Source: Bovifimicola ammoniilytica (GTDB lineage Bacteria; Bacillota; Clostridia; Lachnospirales; Lachnospiraceae). From it: a DNA stretch of 64,000 nucleotides. This document shows, piece after piece, positions 9,212 to 17,533 of the stretch (within the stretch, counting starts at the first letter, position 1; each line of letters begins with the position of its first letter). Position numbers and translations under genes: made by a program. The notes under the pieces were generated by a model. That model was given only the letters and a program-made list of their open reading frames with translations, did not search any database and was not told where the DNA came from. The stretch lies in NCBI RefSeq assembly GCF_025567085.1, contig NZ_JAOQJN010000003.1:310001-374000 (forward strand), in the 5' to 3' direction.

Positions 9212-10021
9212 CTATGCATTACCCTTTGGCATAACTGGCATATCAAATTCATTTAATCCTCCAGCTTTTTTGAGTTTTTGAATCTTTGAAAAACTTTCTT
9301 GATTAAAACTACACCATGTTTCCAAATTATAAAGGACATTTATCTTTATACAGGCATCTTGATGATTTTGTAGCGACTCATAAAAATTAATGCCATCCTC
9401 AATTATTACTGCATACTCATTTTTATCCTTAATTGTTCTGATATCCTCAGTCTCCTCAAATACTTTCTTTGTTATAAAATTTCCTGACTGTGGTATCTTG
9501 CCATATTCAGGATACTTTATACATTTTATTTCTTCTTCCTTTTCAGCAGTAATTCCATATATTAAACGAAATAATTCCCTATCATGTGATACAAAATCCA
9601 ATGTAATATTATTAGGAAGTGAATCCTTGCAAACCACAAGTACTTGCTGTATCTGTTGTTTCATCGTTTCAATCATATCACTCAATTGATTGAACTCTGG
9701 AGATTTGTAATCATCATCTCTATGCGCACAATTCTTATCACGTTCATAATAAATCGCCTCAATCAGCTTGTCTTCACAAATTTTCTTTTTGTTTTTAGGA
9801 TGTGATTTATCAAGTACAACACAGCAGTTTATGTAGAATTCTCTCCTTAATTCCTCAATTTTTCGTCTAAGGTTAAGATTGCACACCTTATCAATGTTTT
9901 CTTCTATAAAAAGAATGCTATCCACATTCTTTTTTGCATCAATCAAATACTTTGCCATACTCCATTTATCTATGACAATACACCTCCTCGCACAATTCAA
10001 TTTACTTGATAAGCTGGTCAC
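9212..10021 (-). CDS. HEPN-like hypothetical protein of the defence island
   Basis: A frame of 269 codons opens with GTG at 10021 and overlaps the hsdS remnant by 20 bases. The start is uncertain. A strong GAGGAGG lies inside the frame, but only ATT or ATA codons are well spaced from it, and the next ATG (9958) is 26 bases away. Residues R94-x5-H100 (in ERDKNCAHRDDD) match the Rx4-6H signature of HEPN ribonucleases, within a mostly helical protein. AbiU2-like HEPN proteins have a similar layout. Because the protein sits among restriction and TOPRIM genes, a toxin or abortive-infection role is plausible, but it is inferred from a short motif. No membrane segments are seen. Confidence 0.6.
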   Translation of the reverse strand: MTSLSSKLNCARRCIVIDKWSMAKYLIDAKKNVDSILFIEENIDKVCNLNLRRKIEELRREFYINCCVVLDKSHPKNKKKICEDKLIEAIYYERDKNCAHRDDDYKSPEFNQLSDMIETMKQQIQQVLVVCKDSLPNNITLDFVSHDRELFRLIYGITAEKEEEIKCIKYPEYGKIPQSGNFITKKVFEETEDIRTIKDKNEYAVIIEDGINFYESLQNHQDACIKINVLYNLETWCSFNQESFSKIQKLKKAGGLNEFDMPVMPKGNA

Positions 10022-11043
10022 AAAATGGTAAAAACTCCTCTATCTTGGCAACGATACGCTTCTGCTCCTCAAGTTGTGGGAGTGACACTATAACATTACT
10101 TAGTTCCTTAGCAGGAAGTTGTTTTACTGCAGTTCCTGTTGTTTTCAATTTAATTATTTCAAAATAGTATGGTGATTTTAATACACTATACAAATATTCC
10201 ACACTGTCTTTACATATAGAACTTAATATTACCATTTGCGCACATATAGATCCTGTATTAGGGGTTTCATCTGATTTGAAAATTTCAACCTTTCCTACAG
10301 AACCTCTTAACAGGCAAACAAAATCCTCATATTTAAGTTTTCCATTCCCTAATACATTAAATTTTTCTTGACTGATGTACCTAACATTATCATAAGACAA
10401 GTATTTTTCGCCCATATCTTTTGCACCAAAAAAGAAATTCCATTTTCTACATAGTCTGACTCTACAGGGTATTTGCTACTTCTATCTCCATTTTGCAATA
10501 TAGCAAGCTCTCCTAATCTCACCCATTTCCAACTACTAGGAATCTCAAAAGGAATTTCATCCTCAGTAATCTCAGGCAATGGCTTTTCTTTCTTAATCTT
10601 GCCATCCTTGATAAGCTGGGTTTTCTCAGCAACAATCTGCTCATAAAGCTCATCGGCAGTTCCTTCTTCTGGTTGTTGTTCCACAGCTTTCCCTGCATAG
10701 CCATTTGCAAGATACTCTTCTTCATATCCTCTGGGAATTTTTTATTAAATGTTTCCAACTTCGTATAAGCCTTGTCATACTGGTCAATATATTGAAGAAT
10801 TCCCTCTATCTTGGCAACAATGCGATGCTGCTCTTCAAGTGGCGGGAGTGGTATCAAAGATATAACTATTTTTTCTTTTGATATGTTTGGTTGTGCACCT
10901 CCGGCTCCCATTTTAATATAATTTCTTCTTTGTGACATCAAATAATAAAATAGGTACTTATTCATAACACAACTATATGGTATACAAGCACAACATGCTT
11001 GATTAGTAGTTGCCTCAATTTTAAGAATACCAAGCATCACTCA
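10002..11043 (-). pseudogene. hsdS: Type I restriction specificity subunit (hsdS), truncated and frameshifted
   Basis: Three overlapping frames together give most of a specificity subunit. 11043-10685 has the end of the first target-recognition domain and the central conserved LPPLEEQHRIVAKIE with QMAMQGKL. The second frame (to ~10433) gives VEQQPEEGTADELYEQ and the start of the second recognition domain (IPSSWKWVRLGEL). The third (10427-10002) gives its end and LPQLEEQKRIVAKIEEFLPF. The first junction (~10681-10688) and the second (a six-base A run at 10428-10433) are each explained by one missing base. The first half of recognition domain 1 is absent. No hsdM or hsdR lies in the window, so the locus is not a working system as read. 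Confidence 0.8.
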
Positions 11044-11071
11044 ATTACAGGACTCTCCCACATCCAATTCT

Positions 11072-11869
11072 TCAGCTCTCCGCTTTTGCTAGCAGTTTCT
11101 CAAAAAGCAAATTCAGATTGGTATGTCTATGTAACGAATTCTTATCTTCTTTAATATAATTCCAAGATTCGTCATAACTCATACCTTTTACTGCTCCTGG
11201 ATCATCAGAAATTTCTTTAACGAACCCTTCGACATCACCAATATACGTTCTTGCAAATGTATCAGCTAATGAACGTTTAATACGATAGTCTAAATTAGCT
11301 GATTGATGAAGGTAATGATCCAAATTACAAGAAACATAGTATACCGAATACGGAACTGTTTTCTGCTTAACCTTTATATTTTTGCAAGAACTTAAATAAT
11401 CCAAATTCTCACTTTTTTGCTCGTTTCTCTTAACAATCTTATCCACATCCAAACAAGCAATTTTATCATCCTTATAAAATGGAGAATCTTCTTCAGATAA
11501 CGATGAATCTAAAACCACACATTCATCTGGGATATAAGCCCCATCTGTATCGACAATTTGAATTATCTCTGAAATGTCCTTTGGTAATATTTTCTCTTTA
11601 TCAAAGAAATCATCTAGGAATAATTCATAAATCGCTTCTTCGATGTTGCTTGGATGTACCCAGTAACGCTTTCCTTGCTTATTCACATAATTTGTAGATG
11701 TGATATCTCCGCCCTTTTCTTCCTCTTCTTTTCTAATTATAGGAAAATAGACTTCAATATCCTCATCTATCTCATCATATAATTCAGGAATGGCAAGTTG
11801 AAGCGCCTCTCGATCAGATTTACCTTCTACAAGGAACAAAACAATCTTTCTCTTTGGTCTTTTTCCCAT
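11072..11869 (-). CDS. TOPRIM/RloB-AbiLii-like protein, partner of the adjacent ATPase
   Basis: The product is 265 residues. The start codon overlaps the ATPase stop as TAATG, implying translational coupling. A TOPRIM-like pattern is visible: beta strand plus Glu (IVLFLVEGKSD, E15), then a DxD after a second hydrophobic strand (IIQIVDTDG, D107 and D109). A later segment, YSVYYVSCNLDHYLHQ, resembles the conserved strand/helix seen in RloB-like proteins. Known relatives of such ATPase-plus-TOPRIM pairs act as abortive or nuclease defence systems (OLD, PARIS, AbiL types). The exact family is not certain, and nuclease activity is inferred. Confidence 0.6.
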   Translation of the reverse strand: MGKRPKRKIVLFLVEGKSDREALQLAIPELYDEIDEDIEVYFPIIRKEEEEKGGDITSTNYVNKQGKRYWVHPSNIEEAIYELFLDDFFDKEKILPKDISEIIQIVDTDGAYIPDECVVLDSSLSEEDSPFYKDDKIACLDVDKIVKRNEQKSENLDYLSSCKNIKVKQKTVPYSVYYVSCNLDHYLHQSANLDYRIKRSLADTFARTYIGDVEGFVKEISDDPGAVKGMSYDESWNYIKEDKNSLHRHTNLNLLFEKLLAKAES

Positions 11870-13323
11870 TAACGTTCTCCTCCTGCCTTCTTCAACGCAG
11901 CAATTATCTTAAAGCGCTTGGTTTTATTGTATATTCCTTCTTCCTGCTCACATAGAATTATTTCTCTAAAGTATGTGTCTCTCAAATTATTTGTAGCAGA
12001 AATATTTTTCAGTCTAATATATCTGTTATCTGGATTAGTCGTTGTAAAGTATAAGAACTTTTTATCAATTACTTCCAATGGTCTGAGATTATGAGAAGTA
12101 AAGATAAACTGTCCTCTTCCAGACTCCTCAAGTGCCTGAAGGATTTCTCCAAGTAAGTATTCGAAAATGCCTGCATCAAATTCATCAATTGCAACAGTGA
12201 CCGACTTCTGATTGAATGCTGCAATGATCAAACTTAATACAGAAATAATCTTTCGTACACCATCAGACTCATCTCTAAGTGGCAATTCTTTTCCATCTCT
12301 ATAAGCTGTCAACATCATTACTGTTGCCGGATTGCCATCTTTGTCCAATGTTTGCGAAAGTTCCTTAAATCCGATAGCTAAACCTGGTACCAATTGACCT
12401 AACACCGAACTAATATTATTTAAATCAGCCCTTAAATCTTCCACCATTTCTGCTGGAATAACTTCCGGTCTTTTTGCATTGAACATCATCTGCCCATCAG
12501 TTGTATATATAGGAAGCGCAAAATTAAGGCGAATTAATCCCGAAGACTTTGTATCAATCACATATAGATAATGACGTGCATACAGTCTCAACTCTACAAG
12601 CACCCTAAAGAAAACAGACTTATCGTCATTTTCCGAAAACAGTTTCAGCGTGTCATGCATAAAAATAAAAGACCGAGACTTGCTACGTGCAAGTTGTTTG
12701 TTTACTTCTAATGCAACCAATACCTTTTTCCCGCCACCCGCAATTTCTTTTCTTTTAGTTGTTGGTACAAAGGCATTTTCTTCTGAAGAAGTATCAATTA
12801 TCACCTGACATTTAGATGCGTCTTCCCATAGTAATGAAAACTTCTCATCAAAAATAATAACCTTGGAGTCTTCATCCGGAATATCGAACTCATCTGGTGC
12901 GCCCTTATATTTTTCATCTATCTCTTCCTTAGACAATGCAGCACTGGACATGCAGAATGAATAGGCCGCCTCTCGTATAACTCCGTTTTCATATTGCAAA
13001 TCAAAAACAAATTCCAATTTAGCAAAATCCTTACCAACCGCAACGCAGTCAGCATATACGCTAGGCACGGAAGCTCCAGCCATAAGCCCTTTTAAAATGG
13101 AAAGTGCTTCGATAAAAGATGTTTTTCCAGATCCATTCTGTCCATATATGCCTAAAATGTCCGATTCTGTATCGCATGGAATGAATTCACGACCACAATT
13201 GAATGTAATCATCCCATGTCCAACACTCTTAAAATTATCTAATACTACTTTTTTTATTCTTACAGTCGGTAAGTTATTACCATGCTCTTCAGTAATAAAT
13301 GACTGTTCTGTAATTTGTCCCAT
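11869..13323 (-). CDS. AAA/OLD-like ATPase of a two-gene defence-type module
   Basis: I chose the ATG at 13323, which follows AAAGGTG with 6-base spacing, giving 484 residues; an upstream in-frame start lacks a site. Walker A is GQNGSGKT at 61-68. A signature-like ESDGVRKIISVLSL, a Walker B VTVAIDEFDAGIFEYLL and a switch His in FIFTSHNLRPLEV follow near the C-terminus, with a long helical insert between. This is the AAA_15/AAA_21 (ABC-ATPase, SMC-like) class used by OLD, PARIS, Septu and AbiL defence systems. It has no fused TOPRIM domain; that function seems to be supplied by the coupled downstream gene. Its reading frame is intact, unlike that of its neighbours. Confidence 0.8.
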   Translation of the reverse strand: MGQITEQSFITEEHGNNLPTVRIKKVVLDNFKSVGHGMITFNCGREFIPCDTESDILGIYGQNGSGKTSFIEALSILKGLMAGASVPSVYADCVAVGKDFAKLEFVFDLQYENGVIREAAYSFCMSSAALSKEEIDEKYKGAPDEFDIPDEDSKVIIFDEKFSLLWEDASKCQVIIDTSSEENAFVPTTKRKEIAGGGKKVLVALEVNKQLARSKSRSFIFMHDTLKLFSENDDKSVFFRVLVELRLYARHYLYVIDTKSSGLIRLNFALPIYTTDGQMMFNAKRPEVIPAEMVEDLRADLNNISSVLGQLVPGLAIGFKELSQTLDKDGNPATVMMLTAYRDGKELPLRDESDGVRKIISVLSLIIAAFNQKSVTVAIDEFDAGIFEYLLGEILQALEESGRGQFIFTSHNLRPLEVIDKKFLYFTTTNPDNRYIRLKNISATNNLRDTYFREIILCEQEEGIYNKTKRFKIIAALKKAGGER

Positions 13324-13482
13324 TGTGTTCACCTTTCCGTAAATACTTTTACCACTATAATGCATTATACACCTTCCTTATAAAATGTCAAGCAAATCCT
13401 CGTTTTTGTATTTTTTACTTGTTTTTTCTATTTTGATTGCACTTTTGATGTGATTCTATTTATAAATATATGCCTCTAACTC

Positions 13483-13522
13483 AAAAAAATACCTGGAATC
13501 GTCGACCAACTTCCCAGATATT
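13483..13522 (-). terminator. Terminator after the conjugative-element remnant
   Basis: On the minus strand, arms at 13514-13522 and 13488-13496 form a 9-bp stem (with one G-T) and are followed by a seven-base T run. It lies just past the stop of the 93-residue gene at 13531. Confidence 0.75.
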
Positions 13523-13530
13523 CCTAAATA

Positions 13531-13812
13531 TTATTTCCTTCCGCCCATCTGCCACTTATCATGGCTCTTAATCCCTCTCACCGCCTGTCTCAGCGTATTC
13601 GCTCTGCCATGCTGATGATATGGATGTGAAAACTTATGCTTATGTAAAATAACCACTAAGTCCTCTCCCGGATACTCTGGATTATGAAGGTGACAGTAAT
13701 GTCCAGTATTTCTGGACATTACTGTCACATCATAATCATCAACTGATATGATATTAAAATATCGGGGATCAAGGCACTTCAAATCTTCTGCACTGAACAA
13801 CCGAAGCCTCAT
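13531..13812 (-). CDS. Small conserved-looking protein from a conjugative element
   Basis: A 93-residue frame starts at the ATG at 13812, which overlaps the end of the ParB-like frame by 44 bases, as in compact conjugative-element operons. It reads MRLRLFSAEDLKCLDPRYFN, then SVDDYDVTVMSRNTGHY and several His-rich turns (HKHKFSHPYHQHGRANT), ending in GGRK. I associate this protein with ParB-type genes of Firmicute conjugative elements, but no function is known to me. His and Asp richness might mean metal binding; this is a guess. It seems intact although its neighbour is broken. Confidence 0.55.
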   Translation of the reverse strand: MRLRLFSAEDLKCLDPRYFNIISVDDYDVTVMSRNTGHYCHLHNPEYPGEDLVVILHKHKFSHPYHQHGRANTLRQAVRGIKSHDKWQMGGRK

Positions 13813-14238
13813 TCCCTTCAAACCACGCAGCCAAAGCCTGCTCCACAACTGCTTCCATCTGCTTTGAATCCATTCCATCAAAATACTTACTACCGATAGA
13901 CTTTGGAAGCCTAAAGATTACACCGTCATTGCCATCCGTGTGCTTCACCTGCAACGTTTCAAGGATTTCTGCCATCTTCTCTTCTGTCAGATTTCCGGAT
14001 GCCTTACGAAGCTTTTCTGCGTATACAGGCTTCACCTTAAGTCCCTGACGCTCCACAATATTCCAAAGCTCTGCTGCTCTTCCTCTGTGAGATAAGACAC
14101 ATCCACTGCTGCCAACAGAGCAATCTTGTTTTTGCCCATCATATCCTTAAATGGCTGAATCAGATGATTGAGTCGCAGATACCTTGCCGCATTTCTGCTT
14201 GAAAAGCCATATTCGGAAGCTGATCTACCCCCAGCATA
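13769..14238 (-). pseudogene. ParB/RepB-like partition protein remnant
   Basis: The upstream part (14238 to ~14076) reads EYGFSSRNAARYLRLN, then HLIQPFKDMMGKNKIALLAAVDVSYLTEEEQQ in phase. The downstream part (14056-13769) reads LWNIVERQGLKVKPVYAEKL and onward to FEVP plus stop. Both match ParB C-terminal regions from Firmicute conjugative elements. They are in different frames, and one extra base near 14070-14076 would join them. The N-terminal nuclease/DNA-binding half is absent; the remnant stops where the toxin gene begins, at 14239. Confidence 0.7.
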
Positions 14239-14550
14239 TTATAATTTATTTTGGTAATTCTCTAACTGGTGGAAAATACCAACTACATTTACAACATCAT
14301 CTCTCACATCGAAAATGATAATATAATTCATCTGTGGCACAACTGCTTCTCTATACCCTTTCTTTACAAGATATGAATCCCTACATTCTGCAAATTGAAA
14401 AGGATTGACCTCCAATCTATCATAGATTACATCTATACAATCTAACAAATGCTTCGCTGCCTGTTTATTCTTTAATCGATAAATCAAATGATATATAAGA
14501 TTATCAAGCAATTCATCAGCATGCTCTGTAACATTTAATTTATAAGCCAT
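14239..14550 (-). CDS. RelE/ParE-family toxin
   Basis: The start is taken at the ATG at 14550 (AYKLNVTEHADELLDN), giving 103 residues. It overlaps the antitoxin stop by 11 bases, the classic toxin-after-antitoxin arrangement. The compact alpha/beta pattern fits the RelE/ParE fold: N-terminal helices with LIYHLIYRLKNKQAA, then strands with YREAVVPQMNYIIIFDV and VNVVGIFHQLENYQ. Members cleave mRNA on ribosomes or poison gyrase; which applies here cannot be told. It appears complete. A partial copy of its 3' end is at 8113-8166. Confidence 0.85.
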   Translation of the reverse strand: MAYKLNVTEHADELLDNLIYHLIYRLKNKQAAKHLLDCIDVIYDRLEVNPFQFAECRDSYLVKKGYREAVVPQMNYIIIFDVRDDVVNVVGIFHQLENYQNKL

Positions 14551-14800
14551 ACTTTGCCCTCGTTTCTCTAAGTGCTGTTCTGGCATCCTTTACCTGTCCT
14601 GCCTCTATCTGCTTTTCAGATATCTCTATATCTCTGTACATGGCAATCTGTCTCATTGTTGACTCATAAATCTCCATGCTCATAATTACCATATCACCAT
14701 AGCCATTTTTCGTAACATAAATTGGCTCCTCTGTCTTATGGCACATATCAGATATCTCCGATGTATTCTTCAAGTCTTTAATTGGAATTATTTGTGGCAT
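14540..14800 (-). CDS. Phd/YefM-family antitoxin
   Basis: The ATG at 14800 follows AAGGAGG with 8-base spacing and gives an 86-residue protein. It begins MPQIIPIKDLKNTSEISDMC and contains EEPIYVTKNGYGDMVIMS, a typical Phd/YefM core, followed by a helical toxin-binding tail (EAGQVKDARTALRETRAK). It would bind and neutralise the toxin encoded immediately downstream and repress the shared promoter at 14828-14855. Both genes look intact. Confidence 0.9.
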   Translation of the reverse strand: MPQIIPIKDLKNTSEISDMCHKTEEPIYVTKNGYGDMVIMSMEIYESTMRQIAMYRDIEISEKQIEAGQVKDARTALRETRAKYGL

Positions 14801-14827
14801 AATATACACCTCCTTATTTATGGTTTA

Positions 14828-14855
14828 ATTATACCATAATTATGTCTTTTTTCAA
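14828..14855 (-). promoter_or_regulatory. Promoter and probable operator of the toxin-antitoxin pair
   Basis: On the minus strand TTGAAA (14855-14850), a 16-base spacer and a perfect TATAAT (14833-14828) precede the antitoxin ribosome site. A near-palindrome, AATTATGGTATAATT, covers the -10 box, as expected for autorepression by the antitoxin complex. Confidence 0.7.
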
Positions 14856-15512
14856 CCTCTTTTATTCATAAAAATCACATTAAAAACAGAATAACCCATC
14901 AGAATTTTAGAATAATTTCTTGACCTGAAAACTACATAAAAATACCAATACAATCACATATTTCACATCTTCCTGAAAATACCCGTTATTCGACAACTAC
15001 ACATAAAAACCATAACCAATCAACATTTGAAGTTTTTAAAATGCTTTCTATGCTGGACACCTGCAAGAAATATTCATTCACAAATAACAACCAGTATTGC
15101 TTGATACACCTGATATCCAAAATTACCGATAGTTGTATGCAGTTTTTCAACCATATCTCCATTACAGCCTCCGCCAAATGGATACTGTACAGAATAGACT
15201 GCCACTTCTACTAGTCCTATCTGGCATCAACAGTTCTGTCTCTACACAAATATCATATCCCTGAATTTAACAGAAGCCAGAATACAACATGCATATTCCA
15301 CTGTAGAAAAACATTCTAATGAAATAAACTCTATAGATACATTATTTGACCTTCTAAATTTTAAAGAGAAGTCAGCTCAAACTCAACTAACTACAGGACT
15401 TTTAAATTTGTATATGAATGCAAACAATAAAATTAACTAAAGTTAACCATAGGTCTATAAATAAATACATCCAAACCAAAAAATAAGGGTGTACAGTGCA
15501 TCTAAACTATAT
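14856..15512. other. Gene-poor boundary of the accessory island
   Basis: About 650 bases lie between the toxin-antitoxin promoter and the prfA terminator. The only structure I can support is a start-less plus-strand open frame at 15198-15440, listed separately. A minus-strand frame at 14986-15177 lacks a ribosome site and protein-like composition. No direct repeats or integrase gene were recognised. Confidence 0.5.
15198..15440 (+). pseudogene. Plus-strand coding remnant of unknown family
   Basis: An 80-codon open frame without a start codon reads, in part, SLNLTEARIQHAYSTVEKHS, then NEINSIDTLFDLLNFKEKSA and a tail ending LNLYMNANNKIN plus stop. Its composition is protein-like and helical. 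It is the only plus-strand coding signal in the island. I read it as the 3' end of a lost gene; the family is not recognised. Confidence 0.4.
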
Positions 15513-15513
15513 G

Positions 15514-15555
15514 CTCAAAAGAAAAACGGTCGATGACATATGTCAAAGACCGTTT
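15514..15555 (-). terminator. Terminator of the prmC-prfA operon
   Basis: The minus strand has AAACGGTC at 15555-15548, pairing with GACCGTTT at 15531-15524, with an inner TGACATATGTCA palindrome and a following T-rich tract. It lies 16 bp past the prfA stop. Confidence 0.8.
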
Positions 15556-15570
15556 CAATTACGATTTTAT

Positions 15571-16644
15571 TTAATCCTCATTCATCTTCGCTAACTTAGC
15601 AGCCTGGTCAGCTGCAATACAAGCATCAATTATCTCCTGAATGTCTCCATTCATAATCTTATCTAACTTATAAAGTGTAAGACCGATTCTGTGGTCTGTA
15701 ACTCTTCCCTGTGGGAAGTTATAAGTTCTGATTTTCTCTGAACGGTCACCTGTACCAATCTGGCTTCGTCTTGCCTCAGCCTCAGCATCATGGGCTTTCT
15801 GACATTCAATATCATATAATTTAGAACGTAATAAAGCAAATGCCTTAGCTTTATTCTGTAACTGCGATTTTTCTGTCTGGCTGTATACAACAATTCCTGA
15901 TGGAAAATGTGTTAAACGAACCGCTGAATCGGTTGTGTTGACACACTGTCCACCATTACCTGAAGCACGCATAACGTCGATACGGATATCTTTCTCATCA
16001 ATCTGGACATCGACTTCTTCGGCTTCCGGCATAACTGCAACTGTAATTGTAGATGTATGGATACGTCCGCCTGATTCTGTCTCCGGTACACGCTGTACAC
16101 GATGCACACCTGATTCATATTTAAGAACTGAATAAGCACCCTGACCTGTTACCATAAATGTAACATTCTTCATTCCGCCTATTCCGATTTCTTCACATTC
16201 CATTAATTCAACTTTCCAGTTCTTGCTTTCTGCATAATGCACATACATACGATAGATTTCATAGGCAAATAATGCTGCCTCATCTCCACCTGCACCTGCA
16301 CGAATCTCCACGATAACGTTCTTGTCATCATTAGGGTCCTTTGGAAGTAAAAGAATCTTAAGCTGTTTTTCTAATTCTTCAATTCTTGCTTTAGCTTCAT
16401 TTAATTCCTCTTTAGCAAGTTCTTTCATCTCTTCGTCACTCTCTTCATCGAGAATGGCAAGACTGTCCTGTACAGTTTCCTTGCATTTCTTATATTCTTT
16501 ATATGCTTCAACAATAGGTGCAAGGTCTGCCTGTTCTTTCATAAGCTTTCTAAATCTGGCCTGATCATTTGCAATTGACGGGTCATTAAGCTCAAGCATT
16601 AACTCTTCATATCTTCTTACAAGATCATCTAATCTGTCAAACAT
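15571..16644 (-). CDS. prfA: Peptide chain release factor 1
   Basis: The product is 357 residues, the normal RF1 length. It terminates translation at UAA and UAG. Visible features: the peptide-release GGQ motif in SGNGGQCVNTTDSAVRLTH; the RF1-type recognition segment HRVQRVPETESGGRIHTS (PxT rather than the RF2 SPF); and a charged N-terminal coiled domain. Its start overlaps the end of prmC by 8 bases, so the methylase that modifies the GGQ glutamine is made from the same mRNA. A terminator follows. Confidence 0.98.
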   Translation of the reverse strand: MFDRLDDLVRRYEELMLELNDPSIANDQARFRKLMKEQADLAPIVEAYKEYKKCKETVQDSLAILDEESDEEMKELAKEELNEAKARIEELEKQLKILLLPKDPNDDKNVIVEIRAGAGGDEAALFAYEIYRMYVHYAESKNWKVELMECEEIGIGGMKNVTFMVTGQGAYSVLKYESGVHRVQRVPETESGGRIHTSTITVAVMPEAEEVDVQIDEKDIRIDVMRASGNGGQCVNTTDSAVRLTHFPSGIVVYSQTEKSQLQNKAKAFALLRSKLYDIECQKAHDAEAEARRSQIGTGDRSEKIRTYNFPQGRVTDHRIGLTLYKLDKIMNGDIQEIIDACIAADQAAKLAKMNED

Positions 16645-17503
16645 AAATCTGTCTCCTTTTTCCTGTTACAACTCTGTCATTTCCTGACAAATCTTTTAGT
16701 ACCTCTATATCAGTAAACCCTTTTTGACGAAGCAGTTCCTTAACCTGCTCGCTCTGGTCATATCCGATTTCAAATATAATGTAACCGTCTTTTTCCATAT
16801 ATTCCTTACATTCATCAATTATTTTTCTGTAGAATTTAAGTCCGTCTGCATCACCATCTAATGCCATTCGTGGCTCGTATTCCCTTACCTCCGGCATAAG
16901 CTTTTCTACTTCTTCTGACTTAATATATGGTGGGTTTGATACAATAATATTATATTTTCCCTTGATATTAGTAAATAAATCGCTTTTTTCAAAATGTACA
17001 TTGTCCACCTTATTCAAATTCGCATTTTCATTAGCTACCTCTAATGCTTTTTCTGACAAATCCGAACCTGTTACTTTCGTATTTGGACACATTTTCGCAA
17101 TGGATATAGCTATACAGCCACTTCCCGTACACAAATCAAGCACATTTACATCCTGTTTATCCACATAATAATCAGCACCGATGACTTCAACCGCTTTTTC
17201 AACAAGCAGTTCGGTGTCCTGACGAGGAATCAATACATTTTCATTCACCTTAAATGGCAAACCCATAAATTCCCATTCTCCAACTATATATTGAAGTGGA
17301 TAATGTGTCATTCTCTTCTCAATTGCCTGAAAATACTTCTCTTCAATATCTAATGGTACTTCATCATGCATTTTGATAAAATACTCCGTCCTTGATATAT
17401 CACATATTTTCTCTACGAGAATCCACGCATCATAATCATGGTCATTAATCCCTGATCTAAATAGTTTCAATTGTCCCTGTTTTACCAATTCTGCGTACTT
17501 CAT
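16637..17503 (-). CDS. prmC: Release factor glutamine methyltransferase
   Basis: The product is 288 residues. It methylates the GGQ glutamine of release factors using S-adenosylmethionine. The helical N-terminal domain is followed by a Rossmann core with VLDLCTGSGCIAISIA for cofactor binding, and the diagnostic IIVSNPPYI that binds the glutamine. It lies directly upstream of prfA with an 8-base overlap, as in many Firmicutes. It ends in a short basic tail. Confidence 0.97.
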   Translation of the reverse strand: MKYAELVKQGQLKLFRSGINDHDYDAWILVEKICDISRTEYFIKMHDEVPLDIEEKYFQAIEKRMTHYPLQYIVGEWEFMGLPFKVNENVLIPRQDTELLVEKAVEVIGADYYVDKQDVNVLDLCTGSGCIAISIAKMCPNTKVTGSDLSEKALEVANENANLNKVDNVHFEKSDLFTNIKGKYNIIVSNPPYIKSEEVEKLMPEVREYEPRMALDGDADGLKFYRKIIDECKEYMEKDGYIIFEIGYDQSEQVKELLRQKGFTDIEVLKDLSGNDRVVTGKRRQIYV

Positions 17504-17533
17504 ACTTCCTCCGCCTATTGATTCATATAACAG

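Noticed and set aside
14986..15177. 63-codon minus-strand frame at the island edge
   Set aside because: No ribosome site, unusual composition, and no neighbour linkage.
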